DNA of 64,000 nt from Lepidodermella squamata (taxonomy: Eukaryota; Gastrotricha), in assembly GCA_047495785.1 (NCBI GenBank), contig JBLDXI010000060.1, positions 62,001-126,000 of the forward strand, given 5' to 3'. The notes beneath the pieces are model-generated. The model made no database searches. It saw only the letters and a program-made list of their open reading frames with translations, and was not told the DNA's origin. Position numbers and translations under genes: made by a program. Positions 21,709-32,136 of this stretch are shown here, one piece after another (the stretch's first letter is position 1; each line of letters starts with the position of its first letter).

Positions 21709-22929
21709 ATGAAACGCTTTTTCAGAATTTCACGTGAGATGTATCTGACCTATTTCGCTTTAGGTATTTTCGCTGCCAGCAGCGCTTCAGAAGTCGATCC
21801 CCACAAATTCGTGCCCAAGGACGCTCAACTGCGAAAGATCTTCGTCGAAAAATGCAGCTTACGCGAAATCTCTCGCCATTCAATTCAAGCCCGTGAGCCA
21901 ACAGTGATTCAGCTCGCCTTCAAACCGTTCAGATTCCAGAAGCTTGAAGATGTCGAGGAGGTTTTGTCTATGCTAATCGAGCTTCGCATGTCATGGCGAC
22001 ACCCGTGCGTATCTTGGAACATCAGCGACTGGGATGGCATGAAATCATTTGAAATGCAAGAATTCGAGTCCTGGCTCCCGATGCTTTACATTGTGAACGG
22101 AGCCGAATCTTTGTCGCTGGACCAGCTGACCTCCGAGAGGCAATACATTCGCTACAGCTACGATAGCGAAATTTCTGTAACCGTTTACGGCATGACAACA
22201 ACGCACTGCGCTTTAAAGTGAGTCGCCTCGCATTTTTTTGCAATTTCGAACCTTCTCATCATTTCTAGTTTGGAAAATTTCCCGTACGATGTTCAGAACT
22301 GCCCGATTCACATTGAATCTTGGCTGAATACAAACAGCATACGCTTTGAATTGGTAGATGCAATTGTTATGGAGGATGAAACAAAGCCGTTCATGTCTCA
22401 AGTTTCAGCTTGGAGCTTTCTGGGGGTCTCGACAAATCTATCAGGAGTGTCATATCCTGATTCACCAACCAAGATATATCACAGAGCGACTTATACCTTC
22501 AAGTTCGAGAGGCGCCCGAACTTATATGTTGTCAACATATTTTTCCCCTGTACGTGCTTGATCACTCTACTTTTCGGGGCGGTGTTTATGCCTCCTGAGG
22601 CTAATGACAGACCATCGTATTGCGTTTCTGTAGTTCTCGCCTACTCATTCTACCAAGCGTCTATCAGCGAAATGATCCCGAAAACCAGCCAAGTGCCATG
22701 GGCGCTCATTTTTCTAGCCAGCCAAATGGGCGCTGGAGTGCTATGCACCCTCTACACATTGGTCGCAACTTATATGTCGTCGATGAAATTATTCAACCGA
22801 AGAGCGAATTTGTCCATTAAATTGAATTGCTCTCTCGTTAGATTTATCGATTTCTGCTTTTTCGCTATCGTTGCTTTTGGTCTGTTCGTAATTGATATGT
22901 TTATCTTTGTGAAAATTCGGAAATGCTAG
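21709..22929 (+). CDS. Cys-loop ligand-gated ion channel subunit 1 (subfamily A)
   Basis: Exons 21709-22217 and 22269-22929; 51-bp intron in phase 2; 389 residues. It begins MKRFFRISREMYLTYFALGIF; the inner ATG at 21739 would give a cleaner signal peptide. The extracellular domain has PKDAQLRKIFVEKC, HPCVSWNISDWD (loop D region) and SWLPMLYIVNG (loop A region). The Cys loop is CALNLENFPYDVQNC with 13 residues between cysteines. M1 is NLYVVNIFFPCTCL. M2 follows NDR (Asp at -1', Arg at 0') and has Leu 9' and Glu 20' before IP. The M3-M4 loop is about 25 residues and M4 ends at VKIRKC. It is the most divergent member of subfamily A (MPPEAND before M2). Subunits should form pentameric cation channels; the ligand is unknown. 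Confidence 0.9.
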
Positions 22930-22977
22930 TTATGGACGATGATAACTCAAATATTTCTCTTCATTTTTAATAAAAAA

Positions 22978-24158
22978 ATGCTCTGGAATATCCCAATAAT
23001 TTACATTTATGCTGTGATTCTTCAAGCTCTCTGCGAGGACTCATGGCTGCCCAAAGATGCTCAGCTAAGGAAACTGTTCATCCAGAAATGTGGAGTCACC
23101 GAAAAATCCCGCCATAGCGCTGAATTTCGGGACCCTGTCAAACTTTCGTTGACATTCAAGCCATTCCGATTCATTGAGCTACAAGAAGTGGAAGAGACAT
23201 TCGCTGTAATGGCTGAACTATATCTATCCTGGTACCATCCCTGCGTTCATTGGAACAAAACTGAATGGGGTGAATATAAATCATTCGAGCTAGCGGCAAC
23301 AGACACTTGGATGCCCCCGATGCAAGTTGTGAATGCAGCTCGCACTACGCAAATCGATCATCTCATGTCATCAAGGCAATATGTCCGATATAGCCACGAC
23401 GGCCAGTTAACTACAACGCTTTCTGGAGCTTTCGAAGTATACTGCCCTTTGAAGTAAGTATCATGTGAAACTTTAGCATTGGTCTAACTAATTTTTCTAT
23501 GTTAAGCCTTGAGAAATTCCCGGCTGACACTCAGCACTGCGACATAATGATCGAGTCATGGCTCAATAACAATAGCGTTCACTTCGAGTTCAATCCTAAT
23601 GACACGATTTTGGACAACGACGAAGACGCGCCATTTATCAGCAAATCTAGCGCGTGGCGATTCGTCGAAGTTACCGCGAGCTTTCTGCCAGCGAATTACC
23701 CGGATGACCCTCTGAAGTTCTACCATCGCCTGACTTATACGTTCAAGATAAGCAGGCGCCCAGCTCTCTATATTCTCAACATATTCCTACCCTGCATTGG
23801 TTTGATGCTTCTAATGTTCGGTTCGTATTTCATCCCACCCGACTCGCCTGATCGGCCAGTTTTCTGTTGTACTGTTGTACTGGCTATTGCTGTCTATCAG
23901 TCCAATGTTAGCGAGATGATTCCAAGGACCAGTCAAATTCCATGGGCTCTGGTTTTCCTGGTAGTCCAGCTCGGCATCGGCATTGTCATGACTCTCTACA
24001 CTCTGCTAACATGCGATTTAGCCGGCAGGATGTCGTTCGAAGTTGGCAAACGCGGCGGAATGACAGCGATTCGTTTACTTGATATTGTTTTTTACGGAAG
24101 TGCCCTTTTAGTTATTGCGATTATTGATGCTTACATTATGGTAGAGATAATGCGCTGA
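22978..24158 (+). CDS. Cys-loop ligand-gated ion channel subunit 2 (subfamily A)
   Basis: Exons 22978-23453 and 23507-24158; 53-bp intron ending TTAAG; 375 residues. The start MLWNIPIIYIYAVIL sits in a TTAATAAAAAAATG context shared with subunits 3 and 5, which supports it over the in-frame ATG at 22939. Motifs: PKDAQLRKLFIQKC, HPCVHWNKTEWG, TWMPPMQVVNAAR, Cys loop CPLNLEKFPADTQHC (FPAD instead of FPFD). M2 is preceded by SPDR and contains FCCTVVLAIAVYQSNVSEMIP. Only 48 bp separate it from the stop of subunit 1, the tightest gap between neighbours in the array. Confidence 0.92.
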
Positions 24159-24684
24159 GCGCATGGGGAAAAAATGGATTATTTGAATGTCGAAAAATCC
24201 TGGACAGAACTTGTTTCAGACAAAAGGTAATCTAGTGAACTCTCTTCACAGGCTCTGCGAAGCTTCAATTCTTTCCAAGGCCTTCCGCGGCCTTGTAAAT
24301 AGACATTGGAGCTTTTTGAGACATCAAATAATAAAACAAAGTGAAGTCAATCCATATTGAGATCCCACGAACCCAAGTCATGGTGGCAGCGAACTCATAC
24401 ATGGGGGGAATAAAGCGAAAGTGGAGAACTGAATTACTTCTTAAATTTGCCTCCAAGATAGTATCCTCTTTTGTCACGTGGTTTTGGTGACGTCGTTTGA
24501 TTTCAAAATAGAAGTATATCAAATTGTTAGTTTAATCGATTTCTGCAACGTCGCTGCTTTTGCTCTGTTCATTAAGTAGTAAGAAATTAAAACTAGCCAA
24601 AGAGAAATGAATATTTTAAAATCCGGAAAAGCCAGTGCGATGAGGTTTTTTTACACAGCGATTCTCTCTTCAGTTAATAAAAAA
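24159..24684. other. Intergenic, duplicated around 31.8-32.1 kb
   Basis: No gene. The stretch from 24155 on (GAGCGCATGGG..., CAGAACTTGTTT.AGACAAAAGGTA, ...TTTTTGAGACATCAAATA) is recognisably repeated at 31812-31965, showing that the block from the end of subunit 2 to subunit 3 was copied. Confidence 0.7.
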
Positions 24685-25860
24685 ATGTTTGCGAAATTTC
24701 CAATATTTCTGATTTGTGGCGCAGCGATAACTTGTGCAGAAGAGTCATGGCGGCCTAAAGACGCCCAGTTGAGGGCTTTTTTCATCGAAAAATGCGGGGT
24801 TTCGGAAAATGCACGTCACAGTGCGAATTTTCGCGACACAGTCAGAGTTAACATGATTTTCAGGCCGTTTCGATTCATCGAACTGCAGGAGGTCCAAGAA
24901 GCATTCGCGGTTATGGCCGAGCTATATCTATTTTGGAACCATCCATGCGTTCGCTGGAACAAAACGGAATGGGAAGATGCGAAATCATTTGAAGTCAACG
25001 CAGAAGATTCATGGTTACCACCTCTTCGAGTTGTTAACGCAGCTCGCAAGCCTCAGATGGATGACCTCATGTCATCGAGGCAATACGTGAGATACAGCCA
25101 TGACGGCGAAGTTACTACAACGCTTTCGGGGCCCTTTGAAGTCTACTGTCCCCTGAAGTAAGTAGAACTAGTTTCAACCCTATCAAAACCGGTCTTTATT
25201 TATTTCTATAGCTTGGAAAAATTTCCGGCTGACACTCAGCATTGTGACATTAGGATCGAGTCATGGATGAATAACAACAGCGTCAGTTTGATATATGACA
25301 CGAGTACTCCGATCATAGATAATGACGAACAGACTTCATTCATTAGCGAATCAAGCGCCTGGCGTTTGGACAATGTTAGCGCTGAATTGTTCGCTGCAAA
25401 TTACCCTGATGAACCTTTGAAGTACTATCACCGCGTGACATATACCTTCAAGATCAGCCGACGCCCAGCTCTTTACATCCTCAACATTTTCCTTCCATGT
25501 ATTGGGTTGATGCTTCTAATGTTCGGATCGGTTTTCATCCCGCCGGAATCTCCTGATCGGCCGGTATTCTGCTGCACTGTTGTACTGGCTATTGCTGTCT
25601 ATCAGTCCAATGTCAGCGAAATGATTCCTAAGACCAGTCAAATTCCATGGGCTCTCATTTTCTTGGTGGTTCAACTCGGCGTGGGCATTGTCATGACTCT
25701 CTACGCTCTGCTAACATGCGAACTGGCCGAAAGGCTTTCGTTCAAAATTCAAAACTGGGAGCTTAAAGCAATTCGTCTACTAGACATCATATTTTACGGA
25801 AGTGCACTTTTGGCCATTGTGATCATTGACACTTACATAATGGTAGAAATAATGTACTGA
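24685..25860 (+). CDS. Cys-loop ligand-gated ion channel subunit 3 (subfamily A)
   Basis: Exons 24685-25157 and 25212-25860; 54-bp intron; 373 residues. Signal peptide MFAKFPIFLICGAAITCA. ECD motifs are PKDAQLRAFFIEKC, HPCVRWNKTEWED, SWLPPLRVVNAAR and Cys loop CPLNLEKFPADTQHC. An N-glycosylation sequon lies in WNKTEW. M1-M2: YILNIFLPCIGLMLLMFGSVFI, PESPDR, then VFCCTVVLAIAVYQSNVSEMIP with Leu 9' and Glu 20'. The M3-M4 loop is about 25 residues. It is the closest paralogue of subunit 5, with long stretches of near identity. Confidence 0.92.
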
Positions 25861-25888
25861 ATCTGCAAATGAGAAAGCTATCGATTAA

Positions 25889-26397
25889 CACTTTAACTGC
25901 CAAAAATAGACTGCGAGATCCGATATTTGGATCCAAATCCTGGGTCTGTCGAAAAGTCCTTTTTTCAGGTCAACGATGCGTCGTAGGGCAAAATGCCCGA
26001 CGGCAAAGTTTAGGCCATGACCCGGCGGATCTTTTGACACCGAATTTGGGGTTAATGACTTCAAGGAACCCACAGAAATCAACTTGAAAAAACCGTGAAA
26101 TTTTGATTGTTGCGCCATAATCTGGGTCTAATAATTAGGTCCAATTCTTGGATCTGCTTTTTGGCTCTAATCCAAAATTTCGACGTTTTTCACTGTCGTT
26201 TTTAAAGACCTGCTAATACCTTGAGTCCACAAATTCGGTATCAAAAGAACCGCCGGGTCATGGCCTAAACTTTGCCGTCGGGAATTTCGCCCTACGACGC
26301 ATCGTTGACCTGAAAAAGGAATTTTCGTTAGACCCAGGATTTGGATCCAAATATCGATCTCGCAGTTTATTTTTGGCAGTTAAAGTGTTAAGTATGG
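25889..26397. mobile_element. piggyBac-like foldback MITE, 509 bp
   Basis: Bounded by TTAA at 25885-25888 and 26398-26401, with ends CACTTTAACTGCCAAAAATA and its reverse complement. The inverted arms extend about 150 bases with scattered mismatches, including the palindromic GGATCC words and GGCCATGACCCGGCGG. It has no coding capacity. TTAA duplication suggests piggyBac-type transposition. It inserted 24 bp after the stop of subunit 3. Confidence 0.85.
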
Positions 26398-26401
26398 CAA
26401 T

Positions 26402-26809
26402 GATTGGAGAAAGGTTCAACATTATAGGTTATAGCTAGAGGAAGCCTAACACGTTTAATAGTAACGATGCAACATGCAACAAGCCTCAAAGCTCGGACTT
26501 TCAGCCACGTATCTACAAACGATCTCTCGATCCCGCAGTAATCCTGATCAGTTGTGAATCCATCGGTGGAATATAAAGTTCAACTGGGGTTTAGTAGCAC
26601 GAATGTGGGTGAAACTGCCCACTGCCCAATCTGGGTGAACTGAATTGAATTTGCTGAGGCGCGGAAAGAAGCTCAGCTTTCACATAAAATTCAGACCACT
26701 CCAAAACCTGGAAAAACCTGATACAAATTATATACAAATCAATTTGACTGTGCCGTTCATTTTCATCCGCCTGAGCCAAATCAACGTACACAAGGCACAG
26801 CTATCCGTT
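26402..26809. other. Intergenic
   Basis: No gene recognised; lies between the MITE and the 3' end of the LINE. Confidence 0.45.
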
Positions 26810-28380
26810 ATTGTATTGTATTGTATTTTATTTTCCAAATTCAATCAAAAATAATTACAGAATTTAAGGTTAACAATCATTGAGGAAAATGGATTAGAAT
26901 ACAAAGGGCAAGTTCTGCCACTTACATGTACCTACATTATAACATATTTTCATAGCGCGCAAAGTGGATAATGTTTACAGTATTGAGCTGCGAAGATGAC
27001 TAGAAAGATCACAAGTCATAAGCTTATGTTTGAAAATAACAGAATTATTAGAAGATACTATATCGTTTGACAATTTATTCCAGATCGGAGCTAGTCGGTT
27101 TACAAATGAGAAGCGATATTGGTCAGTTCTACAAGTTTGTATAACTAGTTTGAAGGAATGATTAGAACGAGTGAGGTTAGAATTAAATTTTAGCTTGTCA
27201 GAAAGATTACAGCGAACTTCATTTTTTATAATTTTGAACAGTAAGACCAGGTCAGCTCTCAAGCGTCGCAGTTCAAGAGATGGAATATGGAGCTGTTGTA
27301 GTCGTAAAGAGTATGAGGGTCGTGGATCAGATATTTTTCTACAGAATAGGCGACGAGTGAAGTAAGATTGAACTTTTTCGATTTTATTAATTAACGTTTT
27401 CGTGTAGGGAGACCAGATCGGGGACGCATAATCAAGAAGAGGTCGCACGTATACACAGTAGGCGCGAACTAGCGTAGCTTTATCGCGAGATTTGAAGGCA
27501 CGAAAGATAAGGTTGATACGTTGCATCGATTTCTTTATTATAGAGTCAATATGGTCACAAAAAGAGAGACGATCGTCAATCAGGACCCCTAGGTCCCTGA
27601 TGGAATTGACTTTACCAAGAGAGTGATCGCCAATTTTATATTCAGTTTTTGGATTATTTTTACCAAGATGTAAGCATGCACATTTCGAAACAGAGAGTTG
27701 AAGTTGCCAGCAGGAAGTCCAATCATTAACTCGATCGAGTGCACGATTCATTTCTATTGGACTAGCGTCATCATTCAAAAACATTATGTAGAGTTTACAG
27801 TCATCTGCGAATAAACGGATTTTAATGTTTCCCGGTAGATTCTCGTGAATGTCATTTATAAAAAGGAGGAAGAGAAGGGGCCCCAGGACAGAGCCCTGGG
27901 GAACCCCGCTAGTAACGTCGCATTTTTCACTCTTTTTCTTGTTGACAATAACAGACTGAGTTCGATCAAGCAAAAAATTTTCGATCCAACACAAAGGTTT
28001 GCCGGAGATTCCATAAGATTTAAGCAACGAGTTTTTTATGTGAAACCGTGTCGAAAGCCTTTGCGAAGTCCAGGTATATGATATCAACCAGCATATATTT
28101 GTCAAGCGCATACAACCAATCCACACTGCTTTCGAGTAGCTGGGTTAGAGTGGACTTTTTTGATACGAAGCCGTGCTGGAAAGGTGATATGATGTCTAAC
28201 CTTTGAAGATAAGATACTAGTTCATCGCGAATAATACGTTCAGCGATTCTGCAAGGCGTGCAGGTCAGAGATATTGGGCGATAATCAGACGCGTTGTGAG
28301 AAGCACCTTTTTTAGCGATTGGGGTAACAAAAGCCTCTTTCCACATATTGGGTAGTTTACCAGGTAGTTTATTATGATGG
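26810..28380 (-). mobile_element. 5'-truncated non-LTR retrotransposon (CR1/Jockey-like), frameshifted
   Basis: Minus-strand reverse transcriptase. Motifs in order are MWKEAFVTPIAKKG, DYRPISLTCTPCRIAERII, FQHGFVSKKSTLTQLL, IIYLDFAKAFDTVSHKKL (motif A), then after a one-base frameshift near 28035 SYGISGKPLCWIENFL, SGVPQGSVLGPLLFLLFIND (motif B), FADDCKLYI (catalytic motif) and the C-terminal YVRPLLDYASPIWSP...KVQSYFTRRLF. There is no endonuclease domain; homology starts near 28380. The 3' end is a short ATTGT-type repeat tail near 26812-26834. The 5' truncation is typical of target-primed reverse transcription. Dead copy. Confidence 0.9.
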
Positions 28381-29020
28381 CGGTGCAGTTTTTGACAACA
28401 CCGCCCTTGCGTTCATTGTTATCCAACATCCAGCATGGTTATTTATTATTATTTTGATCATCAAAATAATAAAAAGCCAAACAGAAACGAAGTTGGGACA
28501 GATGCATCAAAGTGTTCATCAATCCCAACTTCGTGAAGTCGCATGTCACGCTATTCATTGTAATGAATCGGCGATCTAGCGCTGTCTCGGACTATCAAAA
28601 AAACTTGAATCCTCTGGTAAGAATGGCGACTAGCTCTTGCCAAAATGGGTGCACATTGGATGAATTTCTGAAAATGGCATTCGTTTGGAAATCGCTAAGA
28701 GTATTTCGCTATCACTGTCTTTGCTCCGGATTCCATGTTAACGAAAATTTCGGGAATGTTTACCGAAGTCTGGATCTATAAAATGACGGAAACAGCTTCG
28801 AAAAGTTATTAAAAATGCGAGGCTAAGAAAATATTTGTCATACTTTGAATGTTTAGATTTTAAGGGATGTGGATAACATGCTCTCTACGTCACATGGTTT
28901 TTTCGGAAATACCATCGATCATAACAATTTTTTACGTCAGCGAAATGTCATGGATAATGCATATATAGAGCTAATCAAAATATTTTCGAATTCATTGTAA
29001 CTTGGTTATCGAGATAGACA
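28381..29020. other. Intergenic
   Basis: Contains a short perfect palindrome near 28446-28472 (TTATTATTTTGAT-C-ATCAAAATAATAA). No gene recognised. Confidence 0.5.
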
Positions 29021-30211
29021 ATGCAAGTCGAACATCTCATTCTGTTTTCTTCTGTTTTAAGACTTTCCTCAGCGATATTTGCTCCACCTGATGAAGCATT
29101 GAGGCAACACTTTGAAAAAGAATGCAGCCTCAATTCTAAATTTCGTCCGCTTGAGAGTTTCAACAAATCAATCGCCGTAGACGTGCAGTTCATCCCTGTT
29201 CGCTTGGTCGAGCTCAACATTCCCGAGGAGCGATTCTCGGTTATGATGACAGTCAACTTTTTATGGAAACATCCTTGTGTTCAGTGGAACGCAACGGACT
29301 GGGACGAAGTGGACTTCTTCTTCGTTGAATCGCATTCTACTTGGCACCCGGATGTGTATATCGCCAATGGCTACGACGAAGTCACATTCAAAAACATTTT
29401 CAAAGATGACGAAAAGGTGTTTTTCAACAGTAACGGCCAAGTAATACTAGGGCCTCTCGGTCTTTTTTCAGTTTACTGCAACTTTGAGTGAGTTTTAGTT
29501 TTACTCAAACCTTCAAGGCTTATTCATCTTGTTTTGAACAGCGTAGAAAAATTTCCGTTTGACAAGCAAGTTTGTGCTGTTGATGTTGAATCGTGGCATA
29601 GTAATAAGACATTGACATTGACGGCTTATGTAAAAACGGTGATACAACAGGCTGATAACTGGCCTTTCGTCGCATCGAAATCGGTTTGGCAACTAACTGG
29701 TTTACAGACGAAAAACAGGACATTAAAATATGACGACATCATCTCACCCAACTATTTCCATCGTGCCAGCGTCGAATTCAGTTTCACACGCAAACCAACC
29801 AGCTACATTCTGAATATATTCCTGCCGAGTTTCAGCCTATCAATTGTTCTCTTAGGTTTCATTTTCATGGAACCAGGAGCGCCCGATAGACCAATGTATT
29901 GCGTGACTATCCTGCTAGCGTTTTCCGTACTCCAATCGTCTATTATCGATTTGATCCCGAGTTCCAGTGTCATACCCTACGCTGTGTGGATTGTGACTGT
30001 CAATTACATAGCTGCAATTTCATGCACGCTGTATTCATTGGTAGTTTGTTACCTGGCATCTCAAACAAGCCCGCTGTATTCAAGTCGACCGAAGTGGATT
30101 GAAATACCCATTGATAGCTTCATTCGCAGAATAGATGCTGTTTTCATATCTGCGGCAGCGAGTACTCTGGTGATTGCCGATTTTTATTTCTTAGCTAGAA
30201 TTCTTGAATAA
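29021..30211 (+). CDS. Cys-loop ligand-gated ion channel subunit 4 (subfamily B)
   Basis: Exons 29021-29487 and 29542-30211; 54-bp intron; 378 residues. Signal peptide MQVEHLILFSSVLRLSSA. ECD: EALRQHFEKECSLNSKFRPL, HPCVQWNATDWDE (N-glycosylation sequon), TWHPDVYIANGYDE, Cys loop CNFDVEKFPFDKQVC. The ESWHSNKT segment carries the loop-B Trp. M1: SYILNIFLPSFSLSIVLLGFIF. M2: PDRP, then MYCVTILLAFSVLQSSIIDLIP with Leu 9' and Asp 20'. M3-M4 loop about 30 residues; M4 ends FLARILE. A polyadenylation signal AATAAA follows within 20 bp of the stop. Source-like copy for the fragments at 33.5 and 36.2 kb. Confidence 0.93.
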
Positions 30212-30375
30212 TTGAAAAAACGAAAATAAATTTCGGGCAACAACGAACGAAACGAAAATCCTTTTATTTGTCCTTAAATTTCCTATTCATTTTTAGCAAT
30301 GATTTAGGAGCAACGAACCATCAAAAACAAAATCGAAATCAATAATCAATAACAACAGTAAAACATAAAGGCTCG

Positions 30376-30860
30376 ACCACAGGGTGAACAGGCGCTTGTC
30401 AGTGACAGTGCGCAGGAGACGCTTTTGAGGAGGCACTTTGGAGAAGCGGGGACCCTTGCGGACCACCAGTTGTAACACGACCTGCCCGCTGTGGAAACCG
30501 GTCACACGAGCTCGGAGCTTCCGATCGCGTAAGTAATCCGCGAGCCACCCAATGAGATTGCGCGGCAGGAGCAGTTGGCCAAGCTAATTCGCCTTCATTG
30601 GTAAACTACGTGACTTCTGTGGTGAGGCGCCAAGAAACAACTTTCTGCTAAACTTAAACTTAACTATTTGCTAACTGTTGAAAAACAATTTGCAATAAAA
30701 ATGAGAATGAGAATGAGAATGAAGCCAGCGTGCCAAACATCGTATGCGGCTTTCACATCGAGACCAACAACTACCATCTTGCGCTTGGCCGCGCGTGCCT
30801 GATGCACTCGGTGGGCAACACGAACTGGAATGTCCGCTATTTTCAGCCATTTTTAGAGAG
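30376..30860 (-). mobile_element. LINE reverse-transcriptase remnant (Jockey-like)
   Basis: Minus strand. MVVVGLDVKAAYD near 30776-30738 is RT motif A (LDVKAAYDSVWH in intact elements). After a break containing a GAGAAT microsatellite (30701-30722) and a stop, RNLIGWLADYLRDRKLRARV and GFHSGQVVLQLVV resume the region between motifs A and B, followed by RKGPRFSKVPPQ. The GC content is higher than in flanking DNA. It is unrelated in sequence to the LINE at 26.8-28.4 kb. Badly degraded. Confidence 0.7.
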
Positions 30861-31599
30861 CAAATTTCACAAAATTTCACAAATTTTGGCTCGTTTCGCT
30901 CGCATGGGGTCATTCCGTTTACTTCATTTACGAAACTAAGTGTTTCGGTCTGTTAGATTTTCTACCTTTGGGCTTACATTGGAGTATTGTTGAGTATTTT
31001 TAGCGTCCCTGAATACTGAATACATATTGGGTCTATATTAAAATGTTACAAGTTACAAGGCTCAGAAAGTATTAATCATAAAGCCACAACGTTTTCATTC
31101 AAAACCTTGAACTCGCAGCCATTAGATTGATTTAGGTGATTCAACCCTCAGGTACAATCCATTCACTTATTTTGAGATTTGAGATTTGAGCAATTTTTGT
31201 TTTGAAACGACTCAATCTGCTTATATTGACCTATGGCATATGAAGATCCACGGCGACAAACTTGGTACAATTCGCGGAAAACCAAGCAATTCATGAAAAC
31301 ACTCTGAAAATTCGTTCGTTTTAATTGGATAATTGAGGAGAATACAAGACGTGGGAGTGGCGCACGCAGGAGGTCCTGCGTGCGCCACTCTTGTGCATCT
31401 GGGGAAAGGTATTTGCGAACCACTGCCCTAAACAGTTATGCGAATCCCCTTCATAAGTCACTTTCCTTAACGCAATACATATCATTATAGGGCGACTTTG
31501 CAGTCATGTGATCAAGGGCAAAGTCCGCATATTTGTTTCCGGTATTTGTCGCGCAGCCGCGCGGTCGTTGTAGTGGGGCGGTCGTGTGAAAACAGAGGT
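30861..31599. other. Intergenic with a hAT-like end and a strong hairpin
   Basis: No gene. A perfect hairpin lies at 31355-31390. The segment ending GGTATTTGCGAACCACTG near 31425 reads, on the minus strand, CAGTGGTTCGCAAATACC, like one terminus of a hAT element. I did not find its partner. Confidence 0.45.
31355..31390. repeat. Perfect 17-bp-stem hairpin
   Basis: GAGTGGCGCACGCAGGA, a GG loop, then the exact reverse complement. It is much more GC-rich than its surroundings. Probably the interior of a hAT-type foldback whose right end is near 31425. Confidence 0.85.
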
Positions 31600-31814
31600 C
31601 ACCGTGCAGTATATCCCCATTCCCCATCCGCCCAAGGAGCGGCTCTCCGTTATGATGGCAGTGAATTTCTTATAATTTAGCCGGCAGAATGCCGTTCGAA
31701 GTAGGGAAACGCGGAATGACAGCGATTTGTTTGCTCGATATTGTTTTTTACGGAAGTGCCCTTCTAGCTATTGCGAATATTTATTCTTACATCATGGTAG
31801 AGATAATAAGCTGA
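31600..31814 (+). pseudogene. Mosaic Cys-loop receptor relic
   Basis: About 31605-31672 resembles the middle of a subfamily B exon 1 (ERLSVMMAVNFL). At about 31675 it switches abruptly to the last part of a subfamily A exon 2: LAGRMPFEVGKR-like, then LLDIVFYGSALLAI...YIMVEI (M4 of subunit 2), ending at TGA 31812-31814. Everything between is missing and the junction carries stops. The 3' flank to about 32100 follows that of subunit 2, so this is a deletion-fused leftover of an unequal exchange. Confidence 0.75.
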
Positions 31815-32136
31815 GCGCATGGGCAAGCCAATGGAATATTCGAATGTTAAAAGATGTCGGGCAGAACTTGTTTGAGACAAAAGGTACCACGGTAAATCTT
31901 TCAAAGACCTTCCCCGACCTTCTAAATGGACATTAGCGCTATTTGAGACCTTAAATAAAACCGAAGTAAAGCCAATCAGCATTTAAGGTCAATTAACCGG
32001 AATTATACGATGGAGGCGAACATGCATCAATATTGTTAGCTTGTTAGTTTAATCGATTTCTGCATTTTCCCTGCTTTTAGTCTGTCCATCAAGCAGATTA
32101 TGATAATCCGGAGAAGCCAGCGTGCTTAATAAAAAA

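Noticed and set aside
29021-30211. Anion-channel (glycine/GABA-type) identity for the receptors
   Set aside because: The Pro-Ala-Arg signature before M2 is absent; PDR with acidic 20' fits cation channels better.
30293-30505. Small membrane-protein gene on the minus strand
   Set aside because: The upstream frame reads as LINE reverse transcriptase, so this is part of a retrotransposon remnant.
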